From the NCBI RefSeq assembly GCF_042666875.1, contig NZ_JBHTCX010000012.1:496001-560000 (forward strand): a DNA stretch of 64,000 bases, written 5' to 3'. The position numbers were made by a program, and so were the translations under genes. Below the pieces are notes generated by a model. It was not told the origin of the DNA, did not search any database, and was given only the letters and a program-made list of their open reading frames with translations. Shown here one piece after another: positions 1 through 8,117 of the stretch. The DNA is from Brachybacterium sp042666875. Its GTDB lineage: Bacteria > Actinomycetota > Actinomycetes > Actinomycetales > Dermabacteraceae. Numbering within the stretch: position 1 is the first letter of the stretch; every line of letters begins with the position of its first letter.

Positions 1-372
1 AGCCGTCGTGAGGGCCGGCGAGAGGGACAACCCGTCGACGTGGTCGCGCAGCGCCTGGACGGTGGCGGCGCTGAGGCCATGGACCTCGCTGCGGATCGGG
101 TCGGCCGCGGTGATCCGTGGATCCGCTCCCTTGGCGCGGTGCCAGTCCGCCAGAGGACCGCTCCCCTGCCAATCGGCGACCACGGCCGCGAGGGCATGCA
201 GCACGGGCAGAGGCACCGGCTGTTCGCGCCGGTACAGCGCGTCATATGCCGCGCGCGTCCCGGCCAGAACCTCAGGCGTCAGGTCAGCGAGCGAGCCCTG
301 CTCGTCGGGCGAGTCACGAAGAATGGCATCGAGAATCTGATCGGCTTCCAGGGCGGAATTGATTCGGCTCAT
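1..372 (-). CDS. Partial CMD-domain (carboxymuconolactone decarboxylase-like) protein, N-terminal part
   Basis: Only the first 124 residues are present because the gene runs off the left edge. It starts at an ATG six bases after an AAGGTG ribosome-binding site. The spacing of motifs (AAYDALY near residue 40, LPVLHALA near 57, then LRDHVDGLSLSP near the cut) resembles the Avi_7170-type CMD proteins, whose C-terminal half would carry the peroxidase-like CxxC region. That half is outside the window, so the redox motif cannot be checked. A TATAGT hexamer on the minus strand at 402-407 is a possible -10 element. The family call is moderate and rests on pattern memory only. Confidence 0.5.
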   Translation of the reverse strand, partial: MSRINSALEADQILDAILRDSPDEQGSLADLTPEVLAGTRAAYDALYRREQPVPLPVLHALAAVVADWQGSGPLADWHRAKGADPRITAADPIRSEVHGLSAATVQALRDHVDGLSLSPALTTA

Positions 373-476
373 AGATTCACCTTATGCCCGCCAGAAGCTG
401 CACTATAAGGTCCGGACACGTGACCCCGAGCACATCGCCCGGACCTCGATGTTCGACCGGCACAGTCGCTGTGAGA

Positions 477-1415
477 TCAGGCCAGGCGTGCCGGCGGGCC
501 GGTGTGCTGCACGTCGCCGATGAACCACATGTCCGTGCCGGCGCCACCGGTGTCGCCTCCGGCGACGAGGTCGCGGCCCTGCGAGGCGACCGGGAGTTCG
601 CCGAGCGCACGGCTGCGACGCAGCAGGCCCGAGAACCAGGCGACGTACCCCGGATCGTCACTGGTGGCCTCGACCGGCGGGATCACGGCGAGGATTCGGT
701 CTGCGATCGTCTCGGCACTGGTCCGGGTGACCAGTGTCGACTCCGCGAAGCTCCACTCATCGCGGAGATCTCCGCCGAACGAGCCGCGAGCAACCTTCGT
801 GACGTCCCGCAGCTGGTCGAGGGAGTCGCCCACCTCAGCGTCCCGCCCGACGTGCACACGCAGGTGCATGCCCGACGGGGACAGGGTGGGGAGGAATCTG
901 ATCCGGTGGTAGCCGCGCTCGTGGAGCACCGCCACCGCGTCCATGATCCGCCAGACGATCGCGCAGGTCACGGCTCGCCCTGCCAGGGAGTCGTAGACGG
1001 AGACGGGGAACGGCACCGTGTAGTAGGTCCGCTTCTTCGCCGCCGCGAGCCGCTCGCTCAGCATGTCACCCGAGAGGTCGAGCAGCCGCATCCGCAGCGG
1101 ATCACCGGAGCGGACGTTGTCGACCACGTAGAGATGGAAGTTGCGTTGGGTCCGCCCGGCCTCCACCTGGGGCTCCTCGAGCCAGAGGTCATCGCCGCGA
1201 GCGGATTTTCCGTAGGCCTTGACCTCGATCAGCCGCTCCTCGCCCGTCCCGTCGTCGGTGCTGACCATGTCGGCGGGGCTGCCGGGCACATGGCGGGTGT
1301 CGCGTGCCGTCCGGCCTGCGGCTGCTTCGTACGCGGTCACGAATTCGACCGCGGCGTCCTCGACCTGTCTGTTCGTCATCGAAGTTAGACGCGTACTGCG
1401 CGGTGCGGGGCTCAT
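477..1415 (-). CDS. DUF3883 nuclease-like domain protein
   Basis: This is a 312-residue protein. Residues 45-105 carry a PD-(D/E)XK-like layout: SPADM with Asp49, then LIEVKAYGK with Glu64 and Lys66, then a Phe-His-Leu-Tyr strand near 93-96. This matches the DUF3883 (NO VEIN C-terminal) fold found in restriction-associated proteins. The remaining 200 residues are alpha/beta without a motif I recognise. A second in-frame ATG lies at residue 13 (1379), and neither start has a clear ribosome-binding site. No methyltransferase or helicase partner is adjacent, so a role in restriction is not shown. Genes on both sides are transcribed in the same direction with gaps of about 50-100 bases. Confidence 0.6.
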   Translation of the reverse strand: MSPAPRSTRLTSMTNRQVEDAAVEFVTAYEAAAGRTARDTRHVPGSPADMVSTDDGTGEERLIEVKAYGKSARGDDLWLEEPQVEAGRTQRNFHLYVVDNVRSGDPLRMRLLDLSGDMLSERLAAAKKRTYYTVPFPVSVYDSLAGRAVTCAIVWRIMDAVAVLHERGYHRIRFLPTLSPSGMHLRVHVGRDAEVGDSLDQLRDVTKVARGSFGGDLRDEWSFAESTLVTRTSAETIADRILAVIPPVEATSDDPGYVAWFSGLLRRSRALGELPVASQGRDLVAGGDTGGAGTDMWFIGDVQHTGPPARLA

Positions 1416-1464
1416 GTGCTGATCATGTCAGGCACACCTGCCGCGCGATACCGATCCGGACCGC

Positions 1465-2445
1465 TCACCCCTCCAGCCACCTCGGCTCGACCAGCGTGGT
1501 GCGGGGCCCGGCTCCGTCCACGCGCAGCAGACGCACGAGCTCCTGGACCGCGAGCTCGCTGATCTCGACGCGCCGCGGGTCGATCTGGGGCACGGCGGCC
1601 AGCAGCGGGCTGACGTCCCGAAGGTCCTCTCCGCTCAGCGCGATCAGCATGCGGGTGTCATCGACCAGCGCGCCATCGGCGGCCATGGCGAACAGCGCCT
1701 GGCGCACCCCGGTGATCCCGAACAGGGCCGTGCGCTCACCGGGCCGCGTCAGCCGCAGAGCCCGGTGGGGGATCTTCGCCAGCGGCCCGGCGTCGAGAAC
1801 CACGTCGAGGTCGGTCTCGTCGGCGTAGTCCTCGATGCCGGCGAGGAAGCGGGCGACATCATTGCGCTCGCGCTTTCTCCCGGGGGCACCGAACAGCAGC
1901 AGGCGGGCGCACCTCTCCTCGACCGCGCGATCGACGATCATGCGGCCCAGCAGCTCGAAGTCCAGATCGACGACGGATCCGTGGGGGAACTCGTCCGGCT
2001 TGCCGATGGTCACGAACGGCAGACCGGAATCGATCACAGCGTTCACACGCTCGTCGTGCCGGCCCAGCTCCATGAGGATCAGCGCCTCACACACGCCAGT
2101 GCGGACCACGCGATCGATGCCGCGCGCGCCCTCCTGCGCGGTCACCAGCAGGATGTCGTAGCCGTAGCGCTGGGCCTCACGGGCGATGGCGCCGATGAAC
2201 ATCATCAGCACGCCATCGTCCGCGTCGGCCTCAGGGACCATCAGTCCGATCACGCCGCTGCGCTGGGAGCGCAGGGTGCGGGCACCGGAATTGGGGTGGT
2301 AGCCGAGCTTGTCGATCGCGTCCTCGACCCGCCGGCGGGTGGCCTCGGAGATGGGGCGGGAGCCGGTGAGCACGTAGCTCACCGTCGATTGGGAGACACC
2401 GGCCAGACGGGCGACGTCCTGGCTCGTCGGCGGCTTCTTCCTCAC
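1465..2445 (-). CDS. LacI-family transcriptional repressor of the thu-like operon
   Basis: This is a 326-residue LacI/GalR regulator. The helix-turn-helix covers residues 7-26 (TSQDVARLAGVSQSTVSYVL) and is followed by the hinge helix with LGYHPNSGARTLRS at 48-60, whose Leu58 is the usual minor-groove residue. The rest is a periplasmic-binding-protein-like effector domain. I chose the GTG at 2445 because GGAGGAG lies about eight bases upstream; an ATG at 2526 would overlap the preceding gene. It is the last gene of the leftward sugar operon, 44 bases after the dehydrogenase. It probably represses that operon through the paired palindromic sites at 7755 and 8011, and a sugar or ketosugar is the likely inducer. 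Confidence 0.88.
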   Translation of the reverse strand: MRKKPPTSQDVARLAGVSQSTVSYVLTGSRPISEATRRRVEDAIDKLGYHPNSGARTLRSQRSGVIGLMVPEADADDGVLMMFIGAIAREAQRYGYDILLVTAQEGARGIDRVVRTGVCEALILMELGRHDERVNAVIDSGLPFVTIGKPDEFPHGSVVDLDFELLGRMIVDRAVEERCARLLLFGAPGRKRERNDVARFLAGIEDYADETDLDVVLDAGPLAKIPHRALRLTRPGERTALFGITGVRQALFAMAADGALVDDTRMLIALSGEDLRDVSPLLAAVPQIDPRRVEISELAVQELVRLLRVDGAGPRTTLVEPRWLEG

Positions 2446-2489
2446 GGGTGCGGCTCCTCCCCCATCGTCGCGATGCTGCGCCCGTCGAG

Positions 2490-3674
2490 CTAGTGCATGC
2501 TCAGACCGGAGGTGCCAGTCTTCCACGTGGCCAGCGCCGTGCTGCGCCCGTCGGCCGCATCCAGGAAGCGGGCGGACTCGAGCGCCTCATCCAGCACCTC
2601 GGCAAGCTGGACGCTGCGACCCTCGTCCGCCGCGCGCACGGCCGCCTCGACGATCGCCTGGGTCCATATGTTGCCGTGGACCTCGCTCGCCGGCCTCGCC
2701 CCGGTGCGCAGCGCCTCGCAGAACTCGGCGAGGGATGCGTCCAGCTCCCAGCGGGCCCCGGCCGACGGTTCGCGGCCGCTCACCGGGTCCGCACCTTCGC
2801 TCTGGGCCGACGGTGGCCGCTCACCGTCCCAGGCGACGGATCCCCGCGGGCAGCTGATCGTCCATTCACCGTTCCAGCTCGTCTCCCGGCCCGGCGCGCA
2901 CCAGGAGCCGCTGTACGTATGCACCGCGCCGCTGTCGTAGGTGATCACCACGGTGGCGGCCGCGTCGCCCGCGTACCAGCTCCATGGCGGGTTCGATGAG
3001 TTCGCGGTGACCGAGACGGGGTTGCCGTCCACGAGGACGCGCCCGGCGTCGAACGCATGGATCGCCATGTCGATGATCAGCGGATGGGACATCTCCTCGC
3101 GGAAACCGCCGAAGCGCGGCGCCCGGTAGAACTGCGTGTCGAGGATCCCGGCGCCGCCGAGCTCGTCGGCGAGGCGCCGGGCCTCGTGCAGGTGCGGGTT
3201 GTTGCGGCGGGACTGGGAGACCATGAACAGCTTCCCCGTGGTCTCGGCGTGACCGGCCAGCGAGACGGCCTCGGCGAGGGTGGCCGCGCAGGGCTTCTCC
3301 CCCAGCACCGGGTAGCCGGCGTGGAGGGCGTCGGCGGTGACCGGGTGGTGCGCGGCCGGGATCGTCACGTCGATGAGCGCATCGGCGCCCGACTGGCGAG
3401 CAATGGCCAGCGGATCCGTGCCGGCGAGGATCCCCGGGCGTTCGTGCTCGGGGACCACGTCGGTGACGGCGTTCTTGGCGGTCCCGTCGATCACGTCGGC
3501 GACGCCGACGAGCTGCGCGGCCTCGGAGGCGAGCACGGTACGGATCCATGCCCGCCCCATCCCGCCGGCGCCGACGACGACGACTCTCACGGGCGAGTGC
3601 TCGTCGCCGGTGGCCGCGGTCGTCCCGGCATCTGTACGGGACCCCTCATGTGCAGACCTGTCGGCGGCGCTCAT
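2490..3674 (-). CDS. Gfo/Idh/MocA-family oxidoreductase (ThuB-like)
   Basis: This is a 394-residue NAD(P)-dependent sugar dehydrogenase. The Rossmann motif GAGGMG is at 35-40, EKP at 126-128, and the Asp202...His206...Asp209 active-site pattern follows. The first 28 residues are a low-complexity leader, so a later start is possible. The ATG overlaps the stop of the upstream thuA-like gene (ATGA), indicating translational coupling. In rhizobia ThuA and ThuB act together in oxidation of trehalose and related disaccharides to 3-keto derivatives. The same gene order here suggests that this protein oxidises or reduces a glycoside or its keto form. The exact substrate is unknown. Confidence 0.85.
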   Translation of the reverse strand: MSAADRSAHEGSRTDAGTTAATGDEHSPVRVVVVGAGGMGRAWIRTVLASEAAQLVGVADVIDGTAKNAVTDVVPEHERPGILAGTDPLAIARQSGADALIDVTIPAAHHPVTADALHAGYPVLGEKPCAATLAEAVSLAGHAETTGKLFMVSQSRRNNPHLHEARRLADELGGAGILDTQFYRAPRFGGFREEMSHPLIIDMAIHAFDAGRVLVDGNPVSVTANSSNPPWSWYAGDAAATVVITYDSGAVHTYSGSWCAPGRETSWNGEWTISCPRGSVAWDGERPPSAQSEGADPVSGREPSAGARWELDASLAEFCEALRTGARPASEVHGNIWTQAIVEAAVRAADEGRSVQLAEVLDEALESARFLDAADGRSTALATWKTGTSGLSMH

Positions 3675-4498
3675 GCGCCCTTCCCGGCGGCCGCGGCGTC
3701 ACCCACACCCTGGCCCGCGGTCCCCTTGACGAACCATTCCGTCTCGAAGCGGTCCAGCACCGGCACCTGGCGGTCCGCGACGGCCGGCCGGGCCCACCCG
3801 ACCCCGTTGGCGATCACACGGCGTACCTCGGGCTGCTGGTAGACGGGGTAGTCCTGGTCGCCGGGGCTGAAGTAGAAGATCTTGCCCTTGCCACGGCGGA
3901 ACGTGCACCCGGAGCGGAATACCTCGCCGCCGCTGAAGGAGGAGACGAACACGAGCTCGTCGGGCACGGGGATGTCGAAGTGCTCCCCGTACATCTCCTG
4001 CTCGGGAATGATGATCGGGTGCGGGATGCCTTCGGCGATGGGGTGGCTGGGGTTGACGGTCCACACCAGCTCGCGGTCGGCCTCGTTGCGCCAGCGCAGG
4101 GTGCAGGTGGTGCCCATGAGGCGGGTGAAGGGCTTGGACCAGTGCCCGGAGTGCAGCACGACCAGCCCCATGCCGGCCAGCACGTGCTTCTGCACGCGCT
4201 CGGCGACCTCGTCGGAGACCTCGTCGTGAGCCATATGGCCCCACCAGGTCAGCACATCGGTCTCGGCCAGCACCTCCTCGCTCAGTCCGTGCTCGGGGTC
4301 ATCGAGCAGTGCGATGCGCGTGGTGACGTCCTGGCCGTGGTGCTCGACGATGCCGTCACGGATGGCGGTGTGCATTCCGTCGGGGTAGATGTCCCGGACG
4401 CGCTGGTCGCGCTTCTCGTGGCGGTTCTCGCCCCACACGGTCACGCGCAGAGGCGGTGCGGTAGCGGAGGCGGAGGACGATGCAGCAGGGGTCGACAT
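3671..4498 (-). CDS. thuA: ThuA-domain protein
   Basis: This is a 275-residue ThuA-like protein with a class I glutamine-amidotransferase-like fold. Visible blocks are WWGH at 85-88, LHSGH at 115-119, EMYGE at 168-172 and SPGDQDYPVY at 211-220, all regular features of the trehalose-utilisation ThuA family. The ATG follows an AAAGGA site, and the stop overlaps the start of the Gfo/Idh/MocA gene. The cytoplasmic location agrees with the lack of a signal peptide. It probably works with the adjacent dehydrogenase on an imported disaccharide or keto-sugar. The biochemical role of ThuA is less settled than that of ThuB, so the symbol indicates homology and gene order. Confidence 0.82.
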   Translation of the reverse strand: MSTPAASSSASATAPPLRVTVWGENRHEKRDQRVRDIYPDGMHTAIRDGIVEHHGQDVTTRIALLDDPEHGLSEEVLAETDVLTWWGHMAHDEVSDEVAERVQKHVLAGMGLVVLHSGHWSKPFTRLMGTTCTLRWRNEADRELVWTVNPSHPIAEGIPHPIIIPEQEMYGEHFDIPVPDELVFVSSFSGGEVFRSGCTFRRGKGKIFYFSPGDQDYPVYQQPEVRRVIANGVGWARPAVADRQVPVLDRFETEWFVKGTAGQGVGDAAAAGKGA

Positions 4499-4537
4499 GG
4501 GTTGTCCTTTCGAAGGGGATGGTGGAGAGGGTCGGGC

Positions 4538-5428
4538 CTATTTCACGGCGCCGCCCGTGGCACCGGCGGCCACGTACTTCTGGGCGACGATCATGAGGAT
4601 CACCGCGGGCAGCGAGGACAGCACCGCCGTGGACATCACGGCGCTCCAGTCGGTGTCGTTGGTGCCGATGTAGGTGTACAGGCCCAGCGTCACGGGCCGG
4701 ATCGATTCGCCCGTGGTCAGGGTCAGGGCCATCAGGAAGTCGCTCCAGGCGAACAGGAACGAGAAGATGCCAGCGGTGATCAGCGAGTTGCGGCTGACCG
4801 GCATCACGATCGACCAGAACGCCCTCACGTGACCGCAGCCGTCGACGCGAGCGGCTTCGACGATGGAGGCCGGGAACGTCTCGAGGTAGGCGCGCATGAT
4901 GAGGATCGCGAACGGGATGCCCTGCGAGGCGTCGGCCAGGATCAGGCCCGGGATCGAGTTCACCATCCCCAGCGGCGTGTAGACGGTGTACAGCGCGTTG
5001 GCGATGACGATGCCGGGAATCATCTGGCTGATCAGCACGAAGAACAGCAGCGCCGCGGTGCCCCGGATGCGGAACTGGGCGAGCGCATAGGCGCACGGGG
5101 CCGCGATCACGACGGACAGGGCGCACGCGCCGATCGCGACGATCAGCGAGGTGATGAGGTTCGGGCCCTGATCGGCGATCGCGCGGGAGTAGCCCGAGAA
5201 GTCCGGGTTCAGCGGGAGCCATTGGATGTTCAGGCTGTTGCCGGCCGGGGCCAGGGAGGCGTTGACCATCCAATAGACCGGGAACAGCATGATCGCGACC
5301 AGGACGATGCCGATCACGGTGTGGAGGTAGGAGCGGCCCGGTCGGGTGCGGCGTGGGGCGCCGGAGAGGGCGGGCCCTGCGGAGTGACCGGCGGGCGAGG
5401 CGGGAGCGGCGGTGCTCATCGGGGTCAT
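4538..5428 (-). CDS. Carbohydrate ABC transporter permease, MalG type
   Basis: This is a 296-residue inner-membrane permease of the CUT1 class. A 33-residue cytoplasmic leader precedes about six transmembrane segments, and the EAA loop (EAARVDGCG, residues 191-199) is the site that contacts the ATPase. The start overlaps the stop of the MalF-type gene (ATGA), so the two permeases are probably co-translated as a heterodimer. A 39-base gap separates it from thuA. No ATPase is encoded in the operon, so a shared MsiK-like ATPase encoded elsewhere is the likely partner. Confidence 0.9.
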   Translation of the reverse strand: MTPMSTAAPASPAGHSAGPALSGAPRRTRPGRSYLHTVIGIVLVAIMLFPVYWMVNASLAPAGNSLNIQWLPLNPDFSGYSRAIADQGPNLITSLIVAIGACALSVVIAAPCAYALAQFRIRGTAALLFFVLISQMIPGIVIANALYTVYTPLGMVNSIPGLILADASQGIPFAILIMRAYLETFPASIVEAARVDGCGHVRAFWSIVMPVSRNSLITAGIFSFLFAWSDFLMALTLTTGESIRPVTLGLYTYIGTNDTDWSAVMSTAVLSSLPAVILMIVAQKYVAAGATGGAVK

Positions 5429-6393
5429 CCGTTCTTCTCGGCGCGGGCGTTGGCGCGCAGGTAGACGAGGCTGAAGGCCAGGGCGATGAGGATCAGGATG
5501 TTGCTGAGCGCGGCGCCCTGACCGAAGTCGAACTCGACGAAGGACATCTCGTAGCTGCGGGTGGCGAGGGTCTGGGTGGCGTTGGCCGGGCCGCCGCCGG
5601 TCAGTCCGATGATCAGGTCGAGGACCTTGATCGTGTAGATCACCCCGAGCAGCAGCACCACGCTGACGACCGGCCGCAGCATCGGCAGGGTGATGTTCCA
5701 GAACGACGTCCAGCCCGTGGCGCCATCGAGCTGGCCGGCCTCGTAGAGCTCATCGGGAATGGATTGCAGGCCGCTGTAGAGCAGCACCACGTTGAACGGG
5801 ATGCCGAGCCAGATGTTCACGATGATCACGGCGATCAGCGCTGTATCGGAGCTGTTCAGCCAGGGGATCGGGTCGGAGATCAGTCCGATCCCGGTGAGGA
5901 ACTCGTTCAGTGCCCCGTTGTCCTGCTCCAGGATCCATCGCCACACCGCTGCCGAGACGATCATCGGCAGCAGCCACGGCAGCAGCAGCAACGAGCGCAG
6001 GAACCCGGACAGGGGGAACTTCTTGCGGAAATACAGTGCCAGGCACATGCCGAGCACGAACTGCCCGATGATGGAGCCGACCGTGAACAGTCCGGTGTTG
6101 CCCAGGGCCCGCAGGAAGATCGGATCGGAGAACGTGGCGGCGTAGTTGTCGAGGCCGACGAACGGGGCCTGGCCGTTGAAGAACGTCGCGAAGTCGTAGT
6201 TCTGGAAGCTCATCACGACGTTCTTGATGATCGGGTATCCGAAGAACAGGACCATGTAGAGCGCGGCCGGGGCGATGAACGCGTAGCGCACCATGAGGTC
6301 CCCGCGATGGCGGCGCCGCCTGGGCGTCCGAGGCGCTCCGCCGGACTCCGCGAGCCCCGACCTCGCGGCGGTGGGCTGGGTGGTGGTCATCAT
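5425..6393 (-). CDS. Carbohydrate ABC transporter permease, MalF type
   Basis: This is a 322-residue CUT1 permease. An Arg-rich cytoplasmic leader is followed by a first membrane segment near 38-58 and five more hydrophobic segments, with the EAA loop YEAGQLDGATG at 217-227. Two consecutive ATG codons (6393 and 6390) lie after GAGGAG; the second has the better spacing but the first is reported. The gene begins eight bases after the solute-binding protein stop and overlaps the MalG-type gene. It forms the second half of the sugar channel. Confidence 0.9.
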   Translation of the reverse strand: MMTTTQPTAARSGLAESGGAPRTPRRRRHRGDLMVRYAFIAPAALYMVLFFGYPIIKNVVMSFQNYDFATFFNGQAPFVGLDNYAATFSDPIFLRALGNTGLFTVGSIIGQFVLGMCLALYFRKKFPLSGFLRSLLLLPWLLPMIVSAAVWRWILEQDNGALNEFLTGIGLISDPIPWLNSSDTALIAVIIVNIWLGIPFNVVLLYSGLQSIPDELYEAGQLDGATGWTSFWNITLPMLRPVVSVVLLLGVIYTIKVLDLIIGLTGGGPANATQTLATRSYEMSFVEFDFGQGAALSNILILIALAFSLVYLRANARAEKNG

Positions 6394-6401
6394 CGATCTC
6401 C

Positions 6402-7709
6402 TCAGCTGACGGTCTTGGCGGCTTCGTCGAACGCGTCCGCCGGGTCGGTGTCATCAACCAGAACCCGCTGGTTGGCGGTGTAGATCGCCTTGGCGGTGCG
6501 GGGCCAGTCGGGGCCGAGCTGCGCCGTGCGGGAGCGGGCGGTGGAGACCTGGTCGACGAAGGTCCTCAGGTCGGGGTTCTCCTCGGCGAACCGTTCCGCA
6601 GCGTCGGCGTCACCGGGGATCGTGTTGCGCTCCCCCGCCATGTACAGCTGGTTCTCCGGAGCGACGAAAGCCTTCAGCAGCTCGGCGGCCTTGCGCTGCT
6701 TCTCCTCGTTCCCCGTGATCGGAACGGTCCACACCTCGCCGCCCAGGGGTGCGACGGAGTCGTGCTCGGCGGTGGGCACGGGGATGGTGACCACGTCCCA
6801 CTCCAGGTCCGGGGTGTCCGCGGTTAGGCCGGCGATGTTCCAAGGCCCGTTGATGCACATCGCGGCGTTGCCGGCCTTGAACTGGTCGATCACATCGCCC
6901 TGGCCCCAGTTCACGACCGAGCGCGAGGCGAGCCCATCGCGGACCATGTCGGACCAGAAGCGGGAGGCACCGAGCACTCCCTCCCCGTCCAGGTCCGTCT
7001 CGTCGCCGTCGTTGGACCACATGAACGGCATGAACTGGAACGTGCCCTCGTAGCTGGCGATCGCGGAGAACGCGAAGCCGTAGCGGTCCTCGGTGGTCAG
7101 CGCCTCCGCGGCGGCGCGCAGCTCGTCCCAGGTCGTGGGAGGTTCGACGCCCGCGTCCTCGAGCAGCTGGACGTTGTAGAACAGGGCGATGGTGTTCACG
7201 GTCGGGGCGATGCCGTACAGGGTCCCGTCGTACATCCCCAGGTCAGCGACCGGCGCGGTGAGCCCGTCCGTGGTGATCCCGTAATCCGCCAGCGGTGCCA
7301 GAGCTCCGGAATCGGCGACCTGCTGGACGTTGGGGTTGTCGAGCATCAGCAGGTCCGGCAAGGTGCGCGAGGATCCCATCTGCAGGACCTTGGCGATGAG
7401 CTGGTCCCCGGGCACGCGCTCCCGGGAGAAGCTGAGACCGAGCTCCTCGGCGCAGGTGGTGAAGGTGCCGTTGATGGCGGCGTCATCGGCCGGGGTGTTG
7501 TAGTAGTCCACGATCCGGATGGAGTCCGGATCTCCTGTCCCGCCGCCGGATCCGCACCCGGCCAGGCCCAGCAGCCCTGGGGCCGCCACGGCACCGAGGC
7601 CGAGGGCCCGACGGGTCAGGCCCGAGCGAGGCGGCGCGGTCGCCTCGAGGCGTGCCGGACGGGCCCGGGCGGGCGGATGGGGGCGTCGTGGCCGGGAGTT
7701 CGAAGACAT
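6402..7709 (-). CDS. Sugar ABC transporter substrate-binding lipoprotein
   Basis: This is a 435-residue family 1 extracellular solute-binding protein. The leader has a twin-arginine-like TRRALGLGA stretch (32-40) and a lipobox LAGC with Cys52, so it is probably exported folded and lipid-anchored. The mature part shows the alpha/beta layout of CUT1 binding proteins (WDEL near 165, later MCINGPWN). It is the first gene of the operon and follows AGGAC. Its 5' region carries one copy of the LacI-type palindrome about 45 bases upstream and a second copy about 300 bases upstream. The sugar bound cannot be read from the sequence; ThuA/ThuB neighbours favour a disaccharide. Confidence 0.9.
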   Translation of the reverse strand: MSSNSRPRRPHPPARARPARLEATAPPRSGLTRRALGLGAVAAPGLLGLAGCGSGGGTGDPDSIRIVDYYNTPADDAAINGTFTTCAEELGLSFSRERVPGDQLIAKVLQMGSSRTLPDLLMLDNPNVQQVADSGALAPLADYGITTDGLTAPVADLGMYDGTLYGIAPTVNTIALFYNVQLLEDAGVEPPTTWDELRAAAEALTTEDRYGFAFSAIASYEGTFQFMPFMWSNDGDETDLDGEGVLGASRFWSDMVRDGLASRSVVNWGQGDVIDQFKAGNAAMCINGPWNIAGLTADTPDLEWDVVTIPVPTAEHDSVAPLGGEVWTVPITGNEEKQRKAAELLKAFVAPENQLYMAGERNTIPGDADAAERFAEENPDLRTFVDQVSTARSRTAQLGPDWPRTAKAIYTANQRVLVDDTDPADAFDEAAKTVS

Positions 7710-7754
7710 CTTCGTCCTGCTTCCTCTGTCTCACGTCGGGTGGTGCGCGACGCG

Positions 7755-7772
7755 TATCGATTCGTATCGATA
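7755..7772. promoter_or_regulatory. Probable LacI-family operator 1
   Basis: TATCGATTCGTATCGATA is an 18-base inverted repeat (TATCGAT, four bases, ATCGATA) with a central CpG, the usual architecture of LacI/GalR operators. It lies 46 bases upstream of the binding-protein start, where a bound repressor would block transcription. The cognate regulator is most simply the LacI protein encoded at the end of the same operon. Confidence 0.65.
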
Positions 7773-8010
7773 ACGGGGACAGTCGTCGACGATGGCGAAT
7801 GGGTTGGCTGTATCTGGCGCAGCGATGCCCGCGTCCCGACACCGGGTGGGCCGCTCGCTGCGACGACCGCCATCATGGCGCAGCTTCTGCGTGGACGCAA
7901 GGCTCGGAGAGTCGGAGAACGGGGGTGCCCGCGGAGCTCCGCGTGCCAAGCCTTGCCGTTCGCGCAGGCTCTGGGCAGCAACAGCGGTCCGCGGTCGACC
8001 GTGACGCGCC

Positions 8011-8023
8011 ATCGATTCGTATC
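8011..8023. promoter_or_regulatory. Probable LacI-family operator 2 (distal copy)
   Basis: ATCGATTCGTATC is identical to the core of operator 1 over 13 bases, although the outer half of one arm is not conserved (ACC instead of GAT). The centre-to-centre distance is 255 bases, compatible with a repression loop. An exact 13-base match in one intergenic region is unlikely by chance, but binding is inferred. Confidence 0.5.
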
Positions 8024-8073
8024 ACCGTCCAGGGCGAGGGCGTCGCTCCTCCGCTCCGTCCCAACCGGCGCCC

Positions 8074-8097
8074 GGCACCGGCACCGGCACCGGCACC
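8074..8097. repeat. Tandem GGCACC hexamer, four copies
   Basis: Four perfect head-to-tail copies of GGCACC sit 20 bases beyond the stop of the phosphoesterase gene and outside any supported coding region. No function is apparent. Such short arrays are prone to copy-number change by slippage. Confidence 0.8.
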
Positions 8098-8117
8098 GGG
8101 CCGAGCGTCCGTGGGAG

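Larger units (their letters stand above)
7710..8117. promoter_or_regulatory. 408-base regulatory gap upstream of the thu-like operon
   Basis: No convincing gene lies here: frames on both strands lack ribosome-binding sites and family motifs. The gap holds two copies of a 13-base core (ATCGATTCGTATC at 7756-7768 and 8011-8023) and a run of four GGCACC hexamers at 8074-8097 beside the end of the exported phosphoesterase gene. It should contain the promoter of the leftward sugar operon, but I cannot place -35 and -10 hexamers with confidence. Confidence 0.6.

Noticed and set aside
477..1415. DUF3883 gene considered as part of a defence island
   Set aside because: No methyltransferase, helicase, ATPase or toxin gene is adjacent; the neighbours are a CMD-type gene and a sugar operon.
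3548..5464. A 638-codon plus-strand frame across the thu-like permease and ThuA genes
   Set aside because: It has the low-complexity Gly/His/Arg/Asp composition of a shadow frame and crosses several well-supported minus-strand genes.
8074..8097. GGCACC repeats considered as a CRISPR-like array
   Set aside because: The units are six bases with no spacers and there are no cas genes in the window.
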